From positions 1-64,000 of the forward strand of contig CAMMVF010000004.1 in the NCBI GenBank assembly GCA_946500295.1: 64,000 bases of DNA. Direction: 5' to 3'. Within the stretch, counting starts at the first letter, position 1. Every line of letters starts with the position of its first letter. The DNA is from an uncultured Clostridia bacterium. Lineage in GTDB: Bacteria > Bacillota > Clostridia > Oscillospirales > Acutalibacteraceae. The translations under genes were made by a program, and so were the position numbers. Below, piece by piece: positions 50,247-57,879 of the stretch. Under the pieces are notes generated by a model, which saw only the letters and a list, made by a program, of their open reading frames with translations, did not search any database and was not told the origin of the DNA.

Positions 50247-52006
50247 GCTATCGTCCCGTTAGAGGAAAACTGAATAGACCTATTATATGTACGGTGAGAA
50301 TGCTCGTCATTCTCACCGTATTCTTTTATCTCGACGGTTGCCTTGCCTTTACGTCCCTCAATGCAGCCGATGATAGCTTGTTTTGGCCCCGGTGCAAAGT
50401 TCAAATCCCAACGATAATGTCCGTTATCAATCGGCGTAATGCGGGAAACAAATTTATCAATCACGCTTTCGCTGATTTTAGGTTTTGAAAAGTCAAGGAC
50501 TTCATTCAGTGCTGCTTCGATAGCGTCCATATCAAGCGCCTGTGCTGCTTCATCAGAAACGGCATTTAATTCGGCAAGTTCTTCGTTCAAAGCAGCAATT
50601 TCGATTTCTGCTTTGTGGCGTAAACTTTGAAATTGCTCCTTGGAAATTTCACCGTCAGCGCGCATAGCAACCAAGTTATCCATTCTCGCCGTTGCACGGG
50701 ATAGTTTCCCTTGAATAGCCGAAATGGTGGCTCTGTTTTTATTGGCGTCGGATTGATAGCACTCTTGAAGTAGCTTATACGCTTCCGTGACAGCACTTTT
50801 TCTATCCGTCCAAATGGTTTCAAAAATCTTTTTTGCCATTAAATCAAGTTTCCAGTCGCCGATCATACGAATGTCGCAATAGCCCTCTGTATCAAGGCCA
50901 TTTTTTTCACGGAATGATTTACTGCCGTTATTTACTTGGTTATAGCATTGATAGCCATATACGGTGTCGCCCCTTTGGTTTGTTCTCCATTTGTTTTTTC
51001 GAAAAGTAGAACCGCAGGCACAACGCAGTTTCCGCAGCCATACATCTTGTGAAGCCTTTTTTCCGTAGGTGCGTTCTCCTTTATTGACAATCATTTTGGT
51101 AGTCCGGCTTTTGCGGATTTCCTCGCAACGCTTAAAGACTTCTTCGGAAATGATTGGCTCAAAGTCACCTTTTACATAAAGGTAGGTACTTTCATCGAGA
51201 TTCTTTATCCGTTTTTGTTCCAAATAGTTATTGCTGTATGACTTCAAATAGCATTTATACCCCATATAGGTTGCATTACGGAGAATACGGCTGATTTTTG
51301 AAACGCTCCAGCTCACATTTCCGTGGCCGTCTTTTCTCTGCCGTCTGCAAAGCTCTTTGCAGATTTTTGTTTCTCCGAGCCCCTCCAAATAAAGGTCAAA
51401 TATCATTCGTACCGTTTCGGCCTGATCTTCATTGATAACATAAGTGCCATTTACCCGGTCATATCCAATAATGTTTCCGCTGCCATAGAGAACACCGTTA
51501 TCACGACTGATTTTTTGACCTGCACGGACACGTTCTGAAATTTTACGGCTTTCTTCTTGGGCGAGAGTAGCCATAATAGTGAGACGGAGTTCTCCGTCAC
51601 CGTCCATCGTCCAAATATTGTCCTCCACAAAATAGACTTCTACACCGTAGTTTTTTAATTCTCGTGTCATTACGAGCGTATCAACCGTGTTACGAGCAAA
51701 ACGGCAGACTTCACGGGTAACAATTAAATCAAAGTCCCCTTGCTTAGCGTCCTCAATCATTTGCATAAAAGCAGGGCGCTTTTTTGCTTGCGTGCCAGTG
51801 ATTCCCTCGTCTATATATTTGTTTAGGATAGTCCAGTTCGGGTGATATTTTGCTTGATCGTCATACCACTGCATTTGATTTTCCAAAGCCGCTAATTGTG
51901 CTTCGTGTTCAGTAGAAACACGACCGTAAAATACGGCTTTTCTTTCCCTGTTCCTATCCAAAATAAAAGTGTTTGGAATCCTAAAAGCTGTATTTGTCTG
52001 ATACAT
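50171..52006 (-). CDS. Large serine recombinase of a mobile element
   Basis: 611 residues. Resolvase domain with VFYGRVSTEHE (Ser31) and REVCRFARNTVDTL (about 95), a recombinase domain (GYDRVNGTYVINEDQAETV, about 190), a zinc ribbon (LRCACGSTF ... YGYQCYNQ, about 340-370), a coiled-coil (about 430-480) and a C-terminal strand region. It should integrate and excise the element. GGAGGTAATCATT precedes the ATG. The last 25 residues are read from the antisense strand of ppdK, and just before them the frame passes through a perfect hairpin, so the natural end of the protein may have been changed at the integration junction. Confidence 0.92.
   Translation of the reverse strand: MYQTNTAFRIPNTFILDRNRERKAVFYGRVSTEHEAQLAALENQMQWYDDQAKYHPNWTILNKYIDEGITGTQAKKRPAFMQMIEDAKQGDFDLIVTREVCRFARNTVDTLVMTRELKNYGVEVYFVEDNIWTMDGDGELRLTIMATLAQEESRKISERVRAGQKISRDNGVLYGSGNIIGYDRVNGTYVINEDQAETVRMIFDLYLEGLGETKICKELCRRQRKDGHGNVSWSVSKISRILRNATYMGYKCYLKSYSNNYLEQKRIKNLDESTYLYVKGDFEPIISEEVFKRCEEIRKSRTTKMIVNKGERTYGKKASQDVWLRKLRCACGSTFRKNKWRTNQRGDTVYGYQCYNQVNNGSKSFREKNGLDTEGYCDIRMIGDWKLDLMAKKIFETIWTDRKSAVTEAYKLLQECYQSDANKNRATISAIQGKLSRATARMDNLVAMRADGEISKEQFQSLRHKAEIEIAALNEELAELNAVSDEAAQALDMDAIEAALNEVLDFSKPKISESVIDKFVSRITPIDNGHYRWDLNFAPGPKQAIIGCIEGRKGKATVEIKEYGENDEHSHRTYNRSIQFSSNGTIAYFCLIAACAAARRAIGTLNGEQDT
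50290..50328 (+). terminator. Terminator at the ppdK/element junction
   Basis: TACGGTGAGAATG pairs perfectly with CATTCTCACCGTA over a five-base loop and is followed by TTCTTTTA. It ends ppdK transcription, although it lies inside the antisense recombinase frame. Confidence 0.75.
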
Positions 52007-52049
52007 AATGATTACCTCCTTTGATTTGGTATCTCTATTGTACTTACAA

Positions 52050-52190
52050 TCAGACGGTTTGTGAAATGTGCGAATTTAGCCGTTTTCTCACATTTATAAA
52101 AGTCTGTCTGTTTACGAGCCCCTTTTCAAAGAGGATTTCAATTAGGAATACAGCCATATACTCATTATCAATTTTGATATTTTGAACCAT
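52050..52190 (-). CDS. Small protein between recombinase and MazF genes
   Basis: A 46-residue frame starting MVQNIKIDNEYMAVF, with KGLVNRQTFINVRKRL in the second half. GGGAGG lies 6 bp before the ATG. It starts 11 bp after the mazF stop and ends about 43 bp before the recombinase start, on the same strand, so the three form one operon. One amphipathic helix is followed by a short basic helix; the EKGLVN..TF pattern recalls SHOCT-like short domains. No function is known to me. The strong binding site and fit in the operon argue that it is real. Confidence 0.7.
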   Translation of the reverse strand: MVQNIKIDNEYMAVFLIEILFEKGLVNRQTFINVRKRLNSHISQTV

Positions 52191-52201
52191 AGCAGACCTC
52201 C

Positions 52202-52726
52202 CTATTTAACTTTTGGAATGATCTCATAATCAAAGCCCTTTCTGCTATTGCAATAAGTGCAGGTATCTTTTTCGGTTTGTGCCGGGTCGACCCGCCGCAA
52301 AGCAAAAGCACCTGAACCATAAAAATTGTTGGCACAAGTGCTGCAAAGGCAAAGGATTAACTTTTTCGGTACGCTGTCGATCAGACCGATACTGATAGCC
52401 AGAGCGTGGTTGATACCTTGTATATGCTTTTCGGGCAGATGACCGATAAACTCGCTCAACCGGCGTTTATCAACGGTGCGTAGCTGTTCCAAAAGAACGA
52501 TAGAGGGGAGTTCCAGACCGGCTTCTATACCGATATAATAGTGAGTAGGTAATTTTGGCTTGGCGTCCTTTTTGCTTGTGATAGAAGCGATTATTACCGT
52601 TGGGCTGTGCTTGTTGCCTACATCGTTTTGAATAATAACAACAGGGCGATAGCCCTCCTGCTCCGAGCCGATACCGTGGCCTAAATCAGCGTAATACATA
52701 TCGCCCCTTAAATATGTGCGGTTCAT
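52202..52726 (-). CDS. PemK/MazF-type endoribonuclease with C-terminal zinc ribbon
   Basis: 174 residues. Residues 1-115 are a MazF barrel: YLRGDMYYADLGHGIGSEQEGYRPVVI (shown as its start RGDMYYADLG and GYRPVVIIQND), SPTVIIASITSK and VLLEQLRTVDKRRL, the last with the conserved Thr/Asp-Arg residues. The C-terminal 55 residues add CLCSTCANNF and CTYCNSRKGF, a four-Cys zinc site not present in ordinary MazF. GGAGG precedes the ATG. No MazE-like antitoxin is adjacent. A perfect palindrome sits in the leader. In this position it may be a regulatory nuclease of the element, not a classical toxin. Confidence 0.85.
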   Translation of the reverse strand: MNRTYLRGDMYYADLGHGIGSEQEGYRPVVIIQNDVGNKHSPTVIIASITSKKDAKPKLPTHYYIGIEAGLELPSIVLLEQLRTVDKRRLSEFIGHLPEKHIQGINHALAISIGLIDSVPKKLILCLCSTCANNFYGSGAFALRRVDPAQTEKDTCTYCNSRKGFDYEIIPKVK

Positions 52727-52751
52727 AATATTAAGACCTCCCTTGAATTTT

Positions 52752-52769
52752 TAGGCGGTATACCGCCTA
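52752..52769. promoter_or_regulatory. Perfect 18-bp palindrome before the mazF operon
   Basis: TAGGCGGTATACCGCCTA is a perfect inverted repeat 26 bp upstream of the mazF start. It is a likely operator for a dimeric repressor; MazF-type operons are usually autoregulated, but no repressor gene is adjacent. Confidence 0.6.
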
Positions 52770-52808
52770 TGTAGAGGTCAAACGGAGAACAGAATTAAGG
52801 TCGGGGAA

Positions 52809-53150
52809 ATGCAAACATATCCACGTTTCAAAGACCCGTCCAACCGTTTGACCTTGTATTTTCAGACAATCCTATTTGTCCTCGACACCCCGGATTGTTC
52901 TTTGTTTCGGGAAGTCATCAAGCGACTGGCGGCTTACCAGCTCCACGGGAATCTCACCCCCGGTAGGTTCTCTACCGGCTGCCCTCATTGGTTGCGACGG
53001 TTTTATCACGCTCGACCTGTGACTAAACAGGAGTATCATTGTCCCTATTGCCTGTCGTCGCCGTATCGGGAGCCGCCCGATATTGATAGCCGGCTGATTC
53101 TCGCTCCTTGTCGGAAAACAGAAAGCCAAAGACCAAATCATAAAGTGTAA
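52809..53150 (+). CDS. Doubtful open frame in a large gap
   Basis: The 580-bp gap between mazF and the sigma factor contains a 113-residue plus-strand frame (MQTYPRFKDPSNRLTLYFQT at its start) with a CPYC pair, and overlapping frames on the minus strand. There is no convincing ribosome binding site (GGTCGGGGAAATGC is weak), and neither strand looks clearly like a protein family. The base composition is more GC-rich than the flanks. It could be a decayed gene. Nothing else was recognised in 52770-53348. Confidence 0.25.
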   Translation: MQTYPRFKDPSNRLTLYFQTILFVLDTPDCSLFREVIKRLAAYQLHGNLTPGRFSTGCPHWLRRFYHARPVTKQEYHCPYCLSSPYREPPDIDSRLILAPCRKTESQRPNHKV

Positions 53151-53348
53151 TCTCGTTGCTTTTGATTTCCGCAGATCGTGGCGCAGCCGCTAATGTGGCT
53201 TATGCTCATCACAATAGCAATAGGAATGTGCTTGATGAATGGGTATTTAGTTGTCAAAGGACAAGCCCATTCACCGCACAAAGCAGAAAACAGGCAGAGA
53301 CTTTTACCTCTCCACCTGTTTCCTCACTCAAAGTCTAAAACACAGGGT

Positions 53349-53819
53349 CTATTTCAAAAAACTTTTTAGATTTTTCAAGGCGGCATAGATGGATTCCTGT
53401 ACCGTCTGATATTTGCACCCCTCCATATCTGCAATTTGGGCGTATGTAAGCCCTCCGAAGTAGTAGAATATAAGCCTGCGCCTTTGTGCTTCGGGCAGTT
53501 TCCAAATGGCGTTATATAGGGCTTCATATTGAAGATTTCTCAAAACGGCGTCCTCCACGGATTCGGGGAGTGCGGTAGCTCGGTTATAAAGAGAGATTTC
53601 AGTGAGCTCCGAATGTTCGTAATGCCGATCTACCTCGTTGAGATAAGAAAGGTCGTCAAGTTCAAAGCGGTCCAGAAGCTCGAATAGCTCTCTATCTATC
53701 GTGATTTCCTGTAATACCCCTTGTCCGTCCCGAAAGGAAAGAATATGCTTGTCCTTGATTTTGGTAAGGGTGTAGGGGTTATATTTGTCTTTTCTTCGTT
53801 TTGGACGTTTCTCGTCCAT
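53349..53819 (-). CDS. Element-borne sigma-70-type sigma factor, region 4 type
   Basis: 156 residues. A basic N-terminus, then a short region-2-like helix pair (ITIDRELFELLDRFELDDLSYL region) and a clear sigma region 4 helix-turn-helix: LPEAQRRRLIFYYFGGLTYA followed by DMEGCKYQTVQESIYAALKN. Proteins of this kind are common in clostridial integrative elements, where they are thought to drive element genes. GGAGGTAAACGACT lies before the ATG. A long inverted repeat (53832-53870) just upstream may regulate it. Confidence 0.85.
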   Translation of the reverse strand: MDEKRPKRRKDKYNPYTLTKIKDKHILSFRDGQGVLQEITIDRELFELLDRFELDDLSYLNEVDRHYEHSELTEISLYNRATALPESVEDAVLRNLQYEALYNAIWKLPEAQRRRLIFYYFGGLTYAQIADMEGCKYQTVQESIYAALKNLKSFLK

Positions 53820-53831
53820 AGTCGTTTACCT

Positions 53832-53870
53832 CCGATCAATCTGAATTTCGAGAGAAATTCAGATTGTCGG
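53832..53870. promoter_or_regulatory. Long inverted repeat upstream of the sigma factor gene
   Basis: CCGATCAATCTGAATTT pairs with AAATTCAGATTGTCGG with one bulged or mismatched position and a six-base centre. It overlaps the sigma gene leader and could be an RNA hairpin or an operator. From 53871 to 54271 I see no gene: only small hairpins (CTGCTT/AAGCAG near 54093) and the terminator at 54144. Confidence 0.5.
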
Positions 53871-54142
53871 GGGGCTACGACAGCCAACGCCAAAAGCAGG
53901 CTTGTCCTGCGTTCTGACAAAAAACGACGCAAAAAAATCCGCAAAGACCGTCAAGCCATTGCGGATATGGGAAAAACAAACTCTATTATGTAGAGATTTG
54001 AGTTCTACTTTTGGAGCATAAGAATGCCACGAACAGCCAAGGATTTTTTTAACAAATTATCTCCGCGACTGCGTGGCGCTATGTAAGTAATTGCTGCTTC
54101 TGATAAGCAGCAGGGCGGTCACAGCGGACCAGCACATAAAAA

Positions 54143-54176
54143 TCCCTCCAAACTCAAAACGGGTTTGGAGGGATTC
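54143..54176. terminator. Hairpin terminator downstream of the lone receiver gene
   Basis: AATCCCTCCAAAC pairs with GTTTGGAGGGATT around an eight-base loop. It is suited to end minus-strand transcription. Confidence 0.65.
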
Positions 54177-54271
54177 GGTAAGCGTGACAATACACCCCGC
54201 CAAAACCTCGTTTTTTTTATTGGCGGGGTTACACTTTGTTTGATATGTTCTGTGCTAACCTATTACTGTAA

Positions 54272-54622
54272 TCAAGCGTTTATCATTTCAATAATCTTCG
54301 CAATTAAATCACTTGTAGACTTTGATATAAGTGGGATATTATATAAGTCAGCTTGTTTTTGCACAGAAAACTTTACATCGTGTGTGAGTAAGATAAATCC
54401 AATTTGAGGATATTTGAGATGAACTTGTTTATAAAGTTCCAAACCAGTGCCATCTCCCATATTCATATCTGAACATATTACGTCCACATTTTGAGTTTCG
54501 AGAAATTGTTTTGCCGATATTACGCCATCGGCTTCCAAGACAGAGATACTTTGTTTTTTTATCAAATCTGCCACTAATTCCCGAAATAGACCGTCGTCGT
54601 CTACGAGTAAAATGGATTTCAT
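54272..54622 (-). CDS. Single-domain response regulator (receiver only)
   Basis: 116 residues from ATG 54622 (GCAGGAGGTGTTCCG upstream); the longer frame has no binding site. A complete CheY-like receiver: acidic pair in LLVDDDGLF, phospho-acceptor Asp52 in VICSDMNMGDG, Thr in ILLTHD, Lys in PLISKST. No output domain follows. Its promoter has the same two-box architecture as those of the OmpR-type regulator (63199) and the zinc-ribbon gene (61318), so it is likely a target of that regulator and may act as a phosphate sink or interaction module. Its partner is unknown. Confidence 0.88.
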   Translation of the reverse strand: MKSILLVDDDGLFRELVADLIKKQSISVLEADGVISAKQFLETQNVDVICSDMNMGDGTGLELYKQVHLKYPQIGFILLTHDVKFSVQKQADLYNIPLISKSTSDLIAKIIEMINA

Positions 54623-54666
54623 CGGAACACCTCCTGCATATGAGCCTTTTAGGGATTTATGCTGAA

Positions 54667-54743
54667 ATCGTACAATAGAAATGTCACAGAAATGTCCGTG
54701 CAATCCCAAATTTCGACAGAAAAACAGGCTGAAATGTTACAAA
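54667..54743 (-). promoter_or_regulatory. Two-box regulated promoter of the lone receiver gene
   Basis: On the minus strand ACATTT (54695-54690), 17 bp, then TACGAT (54672-54667). A second ACATTT begins 11 bp downstream of the first, within the spacer. A further TGTAACATTTCA copy lies 42 bp upstream of the -35 copy. There is no TTGACA, as expected for an activated promoter. The same layout occurs at 61350 and 63228. Confidence 0.75.
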
Positions 54744-54782
54744 ATACGGAGATTTCAAAAATTTTTTGGCCGTAGAAACGAG

Positions 54783-54825
54783 AGAGCCGATGATCTGTGA
54801 GAAAACTCACAAAATCATCGGCTCT
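54783..54825. terminator. Terminator after the KTR gene
   Basis: AGAGCCGATGAT pairs with ATCATCGGCTCT; inside, a second small stem GTGAG/CTCAC is nested. It lies just past the minus-strand KTR gene. Confidence 0.7.
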
Positions 54826-54829
54826 GCGT

Positions 54830-55003
54830 CTATGCGTCCGGCTCTTTAATAATGATTATTTGCAATTTTTTTGCTTCTATAAGCGTTTCTTGCTTGCACT
54901 TCGGGCAATAAAGAGGATAGTTTAGTAAAACAGTATCTTCTCGGATTCTGTCACGGGTTTTTGCACCACAAACAGGACAAAGCACCCATTTGTTTTCTAC
55001 CAT
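54830..55003 (-). CDS. Cysteine-rich KTR-type small protein
   Basis: 57 residues with two zinc knuckles: CPVCGAKTRDRIREDTVL and CPKCKQETLIE. The KTR after the first CxxC and the second CPKCK match the cysteine-rich KTR family (PF14205), small proteins widespread in clostridial mobile elements and of unknown role. GGAGAG precedes the ATG. It begins 3 bp after the stop of the MFS transporter, as the last gene of the tetR-MFS-KTR operon. Confidence 0.88.
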   Translation of the reverse strand: MVENKWVLCPVCGAKTRDRIREDTVLLNYPLYCPKCKQETLIEAKKLQIIIIKEPDA

Positions 55004-55006
55004 TTG

Positions 55007-56248
55007 TTACTCTCCTTTTTCTAAACGATAAAAAATTCTTTTTGATAAAATAGAAACACCAAACGAAACAATAGCGGCTCCTACCATAATTACCCACGAT
55101 ATAGTTTCTAAATTTTCAAATAGTTCTCCATAAATCGCCTGTCCGATTGGTTGGAAACAACTTGATACAGCAATGATAGTAGCCATAACTTTACCAAGCA
55201 AATGAATAGGTGTCTGTTGCTGAACTACCGTAAAAATTGAAATAGTAAACATAGTAGAAACACACATTGTAACAAAACTCATAATTGTAATGAGCCAAAA
55301 ACCTATGGAAGTGGGAATAGCGGACATAAGGGAAATCCCCATAATTAGTGCAGTAGACGAGCATATCAACAAATAGATGTAATTGTACCGTATTTTAAGT
55401 TTTTGGGTGCTTGTGCCTGCTAATAAACCGCCGATCAAGCCGCCAAGACCTAATGCACCTTGGGCAATACCCAAATCTGCGTCTGACATACCAAGAACTT
55501 GTACTACCATTACTGGAATACCTACAATCATTGCTGCGGATAAGACTAAATTAAATATTGCCAATATACCGACGACCGATAAAAAAATAGGCTTTTCTCT
55601 CTTAACAAAATAGAAACTCTCTATCAGATCATTACGAACAGTTGCAAATATACCCTTTCCTTTATCTCTCTTTTGATATGGAATATGTATAAATATTTCC
55701 ATAATCGCTGAAATTATAAAGCAAACAATACTTATAACCAAAATCGGAGTAAGGCCGAAAGCTCCAAACAATACGCCTCCGATGGCAGGGCCTAAAAGGT
55801 TAGATAATGTGCTAACCATATTGATAATGGCATTTCCTTTTGCTAAAGCCTCATAATCCACTAACAAGGGAATACTTGCTTGCACCGAGGGTTGATAAGC
55901 TCCGGAAATTCCATATAAAAGCATAAGCATAACAATCATCAAGGGAACAAGCGGTATTTGTCCTAATGCAAAGTAAAAGACTACGATAATAATTGCAGTA
56001 AAAAAATCGAGAGCAACCATTATGTTTCTCTTGTTTACTCTGTCAGCAATCACCCCTCCCAAGAAAGAAAAAATAACCATAGGAATAAATGAGCAGGCAG
56101 TTACTGCCCCAAAAAGCGATGATGAATCTGTTTCCCTCAATAAATAGAGTGGTAGAGCAAAACGAAGAATCGCGTTTCCAAAAAGGGAGATGATTTGCCC
56201 AATAACAACCATAGTAAAATCACGTTTGAAAATTTGTGTGTTCTTCAT
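55007..56248 (-). CDS. MFS efflux transporter (MFS_3, Mef-like)
   Basis: 413 residues with 12 predicted membrane helices. Typical signs of the drug-efflux MFS_3 group: N-terminal FTMVVIGQIISLFGNAILRFALP (cut to FGNAILRFALPLYL), loop GGVIADRVNKRNIMV (motif A) after helix 2, and the centre loop with QKRDKGKG. Mef-type macrolide pumps share this architecture; the actual substrate cannot be told. GGAGGCTTTTTATG precedes the start. It is placed after a TetR repressor, with a TetR-like operator in between, so induction by the substrate is likely. Confidence 0.87.
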   Translation of the reverse strand: MKNTQIFKRDFTMVVIGQIISLFGNAILRFALPLYLLRETDSSSLFGAVTACSFIPMVIFSFLGGVIADRVNKRNIMVALDFFTAIIIVVFYFALGQIPLVPLMIVMLMLLYGISGAYQPSVQASIPLLVDYEALAKGNAIINMVSTLSNLLGPAIGGVLFGAFGLTPILVISIVCFIISAIMEIFIHIPYQKRDKGKGIFATVRNDLIESFYFVKREKPIFLSVVGILAIFNLVLSAAMIVGIPVMVVQVLGMSDADLGIAQGALGLGGLIGGLLAGTSTQKLKIRYNYIYLLICSSTALIMGISLMSAIPTSIGFWLITIMSFVTMCVSTMFTISIFTVVQQQTPIHLLGKVMATIIAVSSCFQPIGQAIYGELFENLETISWVIMVGAAIVSFGVSILSKRIFYRLEKGE

Positions 56249-56263
56249 AAAAAGCCTCCTTTA

Positions 56264-56284
56264 ATAAACCGACCGTCGGTTTAT
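56264..56284. promoter_or_regulatory. TetR-type operator between tetR and the MFS gene
   Basis: ATAAACCGAC C GTCGGTTTAT is a perfect 10-bp inverted repeat with a one-base centre, just before the MFS gene. The core CCGACNGTCGG resembles the second operator at 56998 (ACCG, T, CGGT core). Confidence 0.75.
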
Positions 56285-56327
56285 ATATTGTCTGAAATAA
56301 ACTGCTCACAAAAGAGCAGTTTTTTCA

Positions 56328-56981
56328 CTATTGATTGTGTTTCTGAACTTGCAGACAACAGTTTATATATCCCTCAATCATTTCATCGTCCATCAAGTTA
56401 ACGCCGAGTTCAGAAAAGATTTTTCCATATACAATACATTTATTACGCATATCCTCAACGCTGACATCACGAACCAGAGGATTAAGCCATACATTTGCCA
56501 ATATCATCATGGCTTCCGCCAATTCCTTGGGGTTTTCCGCATGAATTGAACCGTCTCTGTTACCTTCTTCTAAAATGGGAAGAATAAAATCAGGGGATAC
56601 AATATCATAAATCTGCCGTATTTGCATTGCTAAAAAACGAGTATTTTCCAATAAACATGGAGTAGCAGTCATCATTATCCCTTGATTGGGATTGGTTAGA
56701 GCCGCCTTAAATATAGCCTTTAATTTCTGATAACCATTCAGTTTTTTATCATCTCTGATTTTGGCAAGTGCCTCGGAATTTTCGTTACCGATCCGACGAT
56801 ACATTGCTTCAAAAATTTCCTCTTTTGAAGAAAAGTGATGATAAATAGCTCCTTTTGAAAGTTTGGTTTCCGAAATTATATCCTGCAAAGAGGTATGGTC
56901 ATATCCCTTTTCAGTGAATAATTTAGTGGCTACTTCTATGATTAAATTTACAGTTTCTTCTGGGTACTTATTTCTCCCCAA
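56328..56981 (-). CDS. TetR/AcrR-family repressor
   Basis: 217 residues. The N-terminal helix-turn-helix (about 10-55) has ATKLFTEKGYDHTSLQDI and LSKGAIYHHFSSKEEIF, the standard TetR signature; the rest is the helical ligand-binding and dimer domain. It should repress itself and the MFS pump through the two inverted repeats at 56998 and 56264. The ATG is preceded by GGGGAGAAATAAGTACC-type purines in the leader (GGGGGTG further up). It is co-directional with the pump, 80 bp apart. Confidence 0.9.
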   Translation of the reverse strand: MGRNKYPEETVNLIIEVATKLFTEKGYDHTSLQDIISETKLSKGAIYHHFSSKEEIFEAMYRRIGNENSEALAKIRDDKKLNGYQKLKAIFKAALTNPNQGIMMTATPCLLENTRFLAMQIRQIYDIVSPDFILPILEEGNRDGSIHAENPKELAEAMMILANVWLNPLVRDVSVEDMRNKCIVYGKIFSELGVNLMDDEMIEGYINCCLQVQKHNQ

Positions 56982-56997
56982 AATCTAACACCCCCTT

Positions 56998-57051
56998 ACA
57001 AACAAACCGTCGGTCTGTTTGTATTATACCGAAGCGTCAGTATTTTGTCAA
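56998..57051 (-). promoter_or_regulatory. tetR promoter with overlapping operator
   Basis: On the minus strand TTGACA (57051-57046) and TATAAT (57028-57023) are exactly 17 bp apart. Immediately downstream lies ACAAACAAACCG T CGGTCTGTTTGT (56998-57022), an inverted repeat with one mismatch per arm and 12-bp arms. A bound repressor would cover the start site. Confidence 0.85.
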
Positions 57052-57266
57052 GAACTCTTTTTTCATTTTCTTTATACATTCCGCAAAAGTGAGAAATGAT
57101 AGAAACAGCGCAGTTTTCCGCCATTATGAAGAAGCGAAAGCCAACAATCTATTTATCGGCTCTACTTCCGTGACATTGATATTATTTTGCTTGAAGCTTT
57201 TGTCAAATAAGCAACCGTCTGAAATTACATAGGTGGCAAAGATGATACCACCCTATTTGGTAAGAA

Positions 57267-57731
57267 TTATTGAATAGGAACACACAATTCGCATAGGTGC
57301 CTGTCTACAAGGGACTTCTTGTAACGCTCTATCACAGGTCGGCTTTTATCTAATAAATGCCCCAATTTCTCCAATTCAGAAAAACACATTTCCCACGCAG
57401 TTTGGACTGCATCTGTTGTGTGGGAAATTAAAAAAACTAAATACTTCCCGCTTTCCAAGTTCCTACATTCAACTTGATTGAATGCCAAGGTTGCGGTCTC
57501 TGGTTTGGTGATACAGACATCATAACGACACTGGCAAGGCGGTACTATTTCAGGATTATCCATAGGTATTGCATATATTACGGTATCTTCGTTATATAAA
57601 TCATTCTCTTTGAGCCATTCCTTGAATGTAGCCATCAGTTTGTAATTTTCAATACCATAAGCACCAGTACTTCTCATATAAATTACTTCCGATGGCGGTA
57701 TTTTTTCTTGTATTGCGCTGATATAAAACAT
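57267..57731 (-). CDS. GyrI-like small-molecule binding protein, probably truncated regulator
   Basis: About 154 residues from the Met at 57731. The frame stays open to 57830, and the start is unsure. The sequence from IPPSEVIYMRSTGAYG to the end (YVVFLISHTTD-like strand reads YLVFLISHTTDAVQTAW) fits the GyrI-like/AraC effector-binding (SOUL-like beta) fold. Full regulators of this type carry two AraC helix-turn-helix motifs in front; none is present, so it is either a stand-alone binding protein or the surviving end of a lost regulator. CQCRYDVCI gives a pair of close cysteines. From 57050 to 57266 only short remnants are seen. Confidence 0.7.
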   Translation of the reverse strand: MFYISAIQEKIPPSEVIYMRSTGAYGIENYKLMATFKEWLKENDLYNEDTVIYAIPMDNPEIVPPCQCRYDVCITKPETATLAFNQVECRNLESGKYLVFLISHTTDAVQTAWEMCFSELEKLGHLLDKSRPVIERYKKSLVDRHLCELCVPIQ

Positions 57732-57834
57732 CAAAAATATTATCTCCAATCTTATAAAGTACATCGATGTCAAATCAATCGTAACCCCAATTAAAATGAT
57801 TTTCAAGAAGTTTTTTAAAATCAGAAGCATAAAG

Positions 57835-57866
57835 CGAACCGGGGCAGTTTATAGCCGCCCCGGTTC
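57835..57866. terminator. Hairpin terminator between ABC permease and GyrI-like gene
   Basis: GAACCGGGGC pairs with GCCCCGGTTC around a loop of about 12 bases, downstream of the minus-strand ABC operon. Confidence 0.75.
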
Positions 57867-57879
57867 CACTAATCAAAGG

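Noticed and set aside
53178-53369. 63-residue frame with a hydrophobic start (MWLMLITIAIG)
   Set aside because: It might be a small membrane protein, but there is no good ribosome site and it overlaps the end of the sigma factor gene; not listed as a gene.
54024-54086. 20-residue frame (MPRTAKDFF start) with GGAG upstream
   Set aside because: Too short to support without conservation data; the region otherwise shows only hairpins.
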